The notes beneath the pieces were generated by a model. That model did not search any database. It worked only from the letters and a program-made list of their open reading frames with translations, and was not told the DNA's origin. From Stenotrophomonas sp. PS02289 (GTDB lineage: Bacteria > Pseudomonadota > Gammaproteobacteria > Xanthomonadales > Xanthomonadaceae): a stretch of 35,915 nt of DNA. Location of the stretch: NCBI RefSeq assembly GCF_029960115.1, contig NZ_JASCOZ010000028.1, forward strand, positions 1 through 35,915. Reading direction: 5' to 3'. A program made the translations under genes and the position numbers. Positions 32,340 to 35,915 of the stretch are shown in pieces (position 1 is the first letter of the stretch; every line of letters begins with the position of its first letter).

Positions 32340-35081
32340 ATGACCCGCAGTTCTTCCCGCACCCTGCTTTCACTGGCCATCTTCACTGCCCTGACCCTGC
32401 CCGCGCTGGCGCAGGCCCAGGAGGCAGGTGCGGCCGACAACGCCACCCCGCCGGCTGGCCAGCAGACCGCCATCGATCTGGACACGGTCACCGTGACCGC
32501 CCTGCGCCAGAGTCTGCAGACCGCACAGACGATCAAGCAGGAGGCGGCGATGGTCGTCGACTCCATCGTGGCCGAAGACATCGGCAAGTTGCCCGACAAC
32601 AGCGTGGCCGACGCCCTGCAGCGTGTCACCGGCGTCCAGATCGCGCAGGGCAACCAGGGCGAAACCACCGGCGTGGTGATCCGCGGCCTGCCCAACGTGA
32701 TCAGCACGCTCAACGGTCGTGAGATCTTCAGCAGTTCCGGTCGTGGCTATGCCTTCCAGAACCTGCCGGCGACAGCGATCAAGAGCCTCAACGTCTACAA
32801 GAGCAGCGAGGCGAGCCTGCCGCTGGGTGGCATTGCCGGCCTGGTGGACATCGAACTGCGCCGTCCACTGGATTTCGACGGTCTGGAGATTGCAGGCACC
32901 GTCACCGGCACCCACAGCAAGTACGGCGGCGACGTCGACCCGTCTGCCAGTCTGATGCTGAGCAACCGCTGGGATACCGACGCCGGCGAGTTCGGCGCCA
33001 TGATCAACGTCGGCTACATCGGCAAGCGCTACGCCTACGATGCGGTGTGGGGCGACTTCCCGAAGGTGTTGGAGAACCCCGACGGCACGCCGATGCGGAC
33101 CGATGCGGGCAACCTGATCGCCGCACCGAATGGCTGGGGCACCAACTACAACCACGGTGACCGAGACCGCAGCGCGTTCAACTACGCCCTGCAGTGGAAG
33201 CCGACCGAGAACACCGAGGTCTACGTCGAGGGTCTGTACGACTACGTGCGTGACAACTACGACCAGGCCTTCCTGTTCAGCTTCCCGGTCGGCGTCGTCC
33301 CGCCGAGCAGCCTGCAGGTCGGCGGCAACTGTTACGCCAACCAGCTGGCGGGCGCACTCCAAGGACAGACCATCTGCGACGCCACCAGCGGCTCCTGGAC
33401 CGGTGACACCTACGCCGCCAGCAGCACCCAGGCGCACAAGCAGCGCGGCCAGGACATCCAGAACGCGCTGGGCTTCAAGTGGCGCGGCGACCAGCTGCGC
33501 CTGTCCACGGAAGTGACGCGCACCTCGGGTTATTACCGCGATGAGAACTTCATCATCGACACCTTCATGAGCGGACCGATCACCACCATCTGGGACGGTA
33601 CCTCGGGCAAGCACCAGAACTGGTACCTCGCCGGTGAGCCGGCCATGGATCCGTCGCGCTTCTACCTCAACGGCCTGTTCCAGACCTGGGGCGAGTCGCG
33701 CGGTGAAGAAAACAGCTGGCGCGGTGACGGTGTGTTCGAGTTCCTCGACGGCCCGATTGCCAACATCCAGTTCGGCCTGCGCTACGCCGACCGCACCGCC
33801 AGCGCCAAGGGCAGCGTGGAAATCAGCACGCCGCCGCCGGGCGGTGCCGGCACCGGCAACATCACGGCGACGCCGAATCCGGCCAACCAGGTGGTGGGCC
33901 TGTTCCCGGCCAACAGCTTCTTCTGCTCCAAGCGCGGCAACTCGGCGCTCAGCCAGTCCTTCCTGACGCCGTGCTATGACTACCTGATTGGCAATGCGGA
34001 CGAGCTGCGCGCCTACTACGGCCTGCCGGCGGGGCTGGCTGAGGAGAACCCGGGTCGCTTCTTCGACATCCAGGAGCGCAAGTCCGCAGGTTACCTGCAG
34101 ACGAAGTATGACTTCGACCTGTTCGGCCTGCGCGTGGATGGCCTGGTCGGCGTGCGTGCCGAGCAGATCAAGCGCGAACTGAACGCGTACTCGTTCGATG
34201 CCAGCACCGGCATCTACAGCGCGATCACCCGCGAGACCAAAGACACCAACACCCTGCCCAACGCCAGCCTGAACCTGCACTTCAACGAGGAGTGGCAGCT
34301 GCGCGTCCTGGCGGCCAAGACCCTGAGCTATCCGGACTTCGGCGCGCTCAATCCGTCGATCTCGTTGAACCCGGGCACGGTGAACCGCGCCGGTGCCGCC
34401 AGCAGTGGCAACCCGGACCTGAGCCCGATCGAGTCGACCAACTACGACATGTCGCTGGAGTGGTACTTCTCGCCGGTGGGCTACATGAGCGCCGGCATCT
34501 TCTACCGCGACATCGACGGCTACATCCAGAACTACATCAGCAACGTGGTCATCGCCGGCGAAGAGTACGAGCTGTCCTCGCCGCAGAGCGCCGGTAGTGG
34601 CCACCTGCAGGGTGTGGAGTTCGCCTACCAGCAGACCTTCGACTTCCTGCCGGGGGCCTGGAGCGGCCTGGGTGCGCAGTTCAACTACACCTATATCGAG
34701 GGGGACACCAAGTCGCCGGAGTTCATCGGTGGCCCGGTGATCTCCCGCCCGCTGCAGAACGTCTCCAAGAACAACTACAACGCCGTGCTGTTCTACGAGA
34801 ACTTCGGCCTCTCCGCCCGCCTCGCCTACGGCTATCGCAGCCGCTACATCGACTTCTTCACCCAGCCCACCGTGGCGGGCACCGAAGATCAGGTGGAGCC
34901 GGCCAGCTCGCTGGACTTCTCGGTGAGCTACGACGTCACCCCGCGCGCGACCGTGGTGCTGTCGGCGACCAACCTGCTCGGCAACAACCTGCACCAGTTC
35001 TGGGGCAATGGTGACTCGCGCCCGCGTGACATCCGTTACCAGGACAAGACTTTCGGCCTGGGCTTCCGGTTCAAACTGTAA
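32340..35081 (+). CDS. TonB-dependent outer-membrane receptor, second locus
   Basis: A 913-residue receptor with a signal peptide (MTRSSSRTLLSLAIFTALTLPALAQA), TonB box IDLDTVTVTAL, plug segments AEDIGKLPDNSVADALQRVTG and VIRGLPNVISTLNGRE, and a barrel ending GLGFRFKL. The ending is slightly atypical because the last residue is Leu after the usual aromatic strand. It shares the layout of the receptor at 21994-25137 but differs widely in its loops, so a different oligosaccharide is likely. The ATG at 32340 has GGAGAG about 7 bases upstream. It is the last gene of the epimerase-GH5-receptor series and lacks the SapC, JmjC and halogenase companions of the first receptor. The ligand is unknown; the neighbours suggest a galactose-linked glycan. 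Confidence 0.95.
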   Translation: MTRSSSRTLLSLAIFTALTLPALAQAQEAGAADNATPPAGQQTAIDLDTVTVTALRQSLQTAQTIKQEAAMVVDSIVAEDIGKLPDNSVADALQRVTGVQIAQGNQGETTGVVIRGLPNVISTLNGREIFSSSGRGYAFQNLPATAIKSLNVYKSSEASLPLGGIAGLVDIELRRPLDFDGLEIAGTVTGTHSKYGGDVDPSASLMLSNRWDTDAGEFGAMINVGYIGKRYAYDAVWGDFPKVLENPDGTPMRTDAGNLIAAPNGWGTNYNHGDRDRSAFNYALQWKPTENTEVYVEGLYDYVRDNYDQAFLFSFPVGVVPPSSLQVGGNCYANQLAGALQGQTICDATSGSWTGDTYAASSTQAHKQRGQDIQNALGFKWRGDQLRLSTEVTRTSGYYRDENFIIDTFMSGPITTIWDGTSGKHQNWYLAGEPAMDPSRFYLNGLFQTWGESRGEENSWRGDGVFEFLDGPIANIQFGLRYADRTASAKGSVEISTPPPGGAGTGNITATPNPANQVVGLFPANSFFCSKRGNSALSQSFLTPCYDYLIGNADELRAYYGLPAGLAEENPGRFFDIQERKSAGYLQTKYDFDLFGLRVDGLVGVRAEQIKRELNAYSFDASTGIYSAITRETKDTNTLPNASLNLHFNEEWQLRVLAAKTLSYPDFGALNPSISLNPGTVNRAGAASSGNPDLSPIESTNYDMSLEWYFSPVGYMSAGIFYRDIDGYIQNYISNVVIAGEEYELSSPQSAGSGHLQGVEFAYQQTFDFLPGAWSGLGAQFNYTYIEGDTKSPEFIGGPVISRPLQNVSKNNYNAVLFYENFGLSARLAYGYRSRYIDFFTQPTVAGTEDQVEPASSLDFSVSYDVTPRATVVLSATNLLGNNLHQFWGNGDSRPRDIRYQDKTFGLGFRFKL

Positions 35082-35124
35082 TGAGCGAGCACCTGAACAT
35101 TGCAACACCCCTGCCCTCGCCCTT

Positions 35125-35137
35125 TTGTCGGATAATA
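35125..35137. promoter_or_regulatory. GntR-type operator candidate before the regulator gene
   Basis: TTGTCGGATAATA matches TTGTCNGATNATA, the pattern shared by the two identical 17-bp sites at 28759 and 29802. It lies 43 bp before the GTG of the GntR gene in the 99-bp gap after the receptor, which suggests autoregulation. Confidence 0.6.
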
Positions 35138-35180
35138 GGAGTGACCGCAATCTGCGGCGCACCAGGCCAAAGGGGCACCC

Positions 35181-35897
35181 GTGAAACGGATCGAGGTACG
35201 CAATCTGTACGACCAGGTCGCCCAGGAAATCGGGCAGCGGATCATCAGCGGCGCACTTCAGCCGGGCGAATTCCTGCCCAAGGAAGAAACACTGGCGCAG
35301 ACCTTGTCGGTCAGCCGGTCGGCGCTGCGCGAGGGGTTGAAGGTACTCGGTTCCAAGGGGCTGATCGAAACCAAGCAGAAAACCGGTTCGCGGGTCCGCG
35401 AGCCGCGGCACTGGAAGCAGCTGGACAGCGACATCCTGGCGTGGCGCTGTGCGCTGATGCCCACCCAGGACTTCGTGGAGAAGCTGGTGGAGATGCGCGA
35501 GGTGATCGAGCCGGCCGCCGCCGCCTCGGCCGCGCAGCGTCGTTCGCCCGCGCAGCTGGCGAAGATCAAGGCCGCCTACCAGGCCATGGCCGATGCGACC
35601 GACCAGGACGCCTGGGCCAAGGCCGACCTGGCCTTCCACGAGAGCGTGCTGGAAGCGACCAACAACGAACTGCTGGGTTCGTTGTTCTCGGTGATCGACG
35701 CCGCGCTGGGCACGTTCTTCCTGCTCTCGGCGCAGACCGCGAAGGACTTCAAGTATTCGCTGCCGCGTCACTTCGACGTGTACGACGCGATCCGGCTGAA
35801 GGATCCGGAAGCGGCGCGCGCCGCCATGCTGGACATGATTGCCGACTCGCGCGCCAACCTGAAGGGTGCGCGCGCTTCCAAGAAGCCCCCCCGCTAG
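35181..35897 (+). CDS. GntR/FadR-type (FCD) regulator, DgoR-like
   Basis: A 238-residue regulator. The winged helix covers about residues 8-75 (LYDQVAQEIGQRIISG, LPKEETLAQTLSVSRSALREGLKVL, GLIETKQKTGSRV), followed by an FCD ligand domain. Metal ligands Asp149, His153 (DLAFH) and His197 (PRHFDVYDAI) are present, but the usual third His near residue 219 is Met (AMLDMI). The link segment WKQLDSDILAWRC resembles that of DgoR-type regulators of galactonate metabolism. The start is GTG with AAGGGG 5 bases upstream. Its gene is preceded by the TTGTCNGATNATA motif that also marks the dgoK and epimerase promoters. The inducer is inferred to be galactonate or a related acid, which fits the adjacent kinase. 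Confidence 0.92.
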   Translation: MKRIEVRNLYDQVAQEIGQRIISGALQPGEFLPKEETLAQTLSVSRSALREGLKVLGSKGLIETKQKTGSRVREPRHWKQLDSDILAWRCALMPTQDFVEKLVEMREVIEPAAAASAAQRRSPAQLAKIKAAYQAMADATDQDAWAKADLAFHESVLEATNNELLGSLFSVIDAALGTFFLLSAQTAKDFKYSLPRHFDVYDAIRLKDPEAARAAMLDMIADSRANLKGARASKKPPR

Positions 35898-35907
35898 AGG
35901 AAATCCC

Positions 35908-35915
35908 ATGCGCGC
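35908..35915 (+). CDS. Start of a further gene, cut by the window end
   Basis: ATGCGCGC at the very end of the window follows GAGGAAATCCC, a good ribosome-binding site at 5-6 bases, and lies 10 bp after the GntR stop. Only two codons are visible (Met-Arg). By context it may be a galactonate-pathway enzyme, but the sequence shown cannot tell. Confidence 0.45.

Noticed and set aside
32370..35909. An 1179-codon open frame on the minus strand
   Set aside because: It is antisense to the second TonB receptor and the GntR gene, both well supported, and shows no domain or start signal.
1..35915. CRISPR array, tRNA, rRNA, insertion sequence, integrase or attachment site
   Set aside because: No regularly spaced repeats, cloverleaf, transposase or integrase coding sequence was seen; the only repeats are isolated GTAG palindromes.

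Overview
The window looks like chromosome from a Xanthomonadaceae bacterium, most likely Stenotrophomonas or a close relative. The evidence is high GC content, two xanthomonad-type TonB-dependent receptors, a palindrome resembling the Xanthomonas xyl-box, and seven GTAG-headed short palindromes of the kind known as SMAG/REP elements in Stenotrophomonas maltophilia. The genus is inferred from these marks and was not tested by a search.

Positions 37-26510 form a xylan/glucuronoxylan utilisation locus. On the minus strand, six genes overlap end to start: GH67 alpha-glucuronidase, SGNH acetylesterase, GH43 beta-xylosidase/arabinofuranosidase, PA14-containing GH3 beta-xylosidase, a GPH sugar symporter fused to a cytoplasmic GH43 domain, and a cytoplasmic aldose epimerase. 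A LacI regulator (12002-13063) diverges from them. Next comes xylB-xylA-GH3 exo-glucosidase (18527-13078, minus), with a perfect palindrome just upstream of xylB. Then a TonB receptor, a SapC-family protein, a JmjC/cupin-like protein and a flavin-dependent halogenase (25137-18592, minus). A second, closely similar LacI regulator diverges from the receptor across a second copy of the palindrome. In this reading, xylo-oligosaccharides cross the outer membrane through the receptor, are debranched and trimmed by exported enzymes, enter through the GPH-GH43 fusion, and end as xylose, which XylA and XylB convert to xylulose 5-phosphate.

Positions 26507-27705 are a spacer: a cluster of three GTAG palindromes, two small unrecognised genes (a secreted protein and a four-helix membrane protein), and a fourth palindrome.

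Positions 27707-35915 form a second carbohydrate locus centred on galactose-type metabolism. It has an exported GH43 enzyme (minus), diverging from 2-dehydro-3-deoxygalactonokinase dgoK, then an exported aldose 1-epimerase, an exported GH5-like clan GH-A hydrolase, a second TonB receptor and a DgoR-like GntR/FCD regulator. The first eight bases of a further gene end the window. An identical 17-bp site lies in the GH43/dgoK promoter region and before the epimerase, and a close variant precedes the regulator, which suggests one GntR regulon. The polysaccharide is not certain; a galactose-containing, perhaps arabinose-decorated glycan fits.

No rRNA, tRNA, CRISPR array, insertion sequence or phage gene was seen. 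No gene-free stretch exceeds 300 bases. The longest, between the second LacI gene and the first receptor (about 320 bases counting only the main genes, with a putative leader ORF inside), is described feature by feature.
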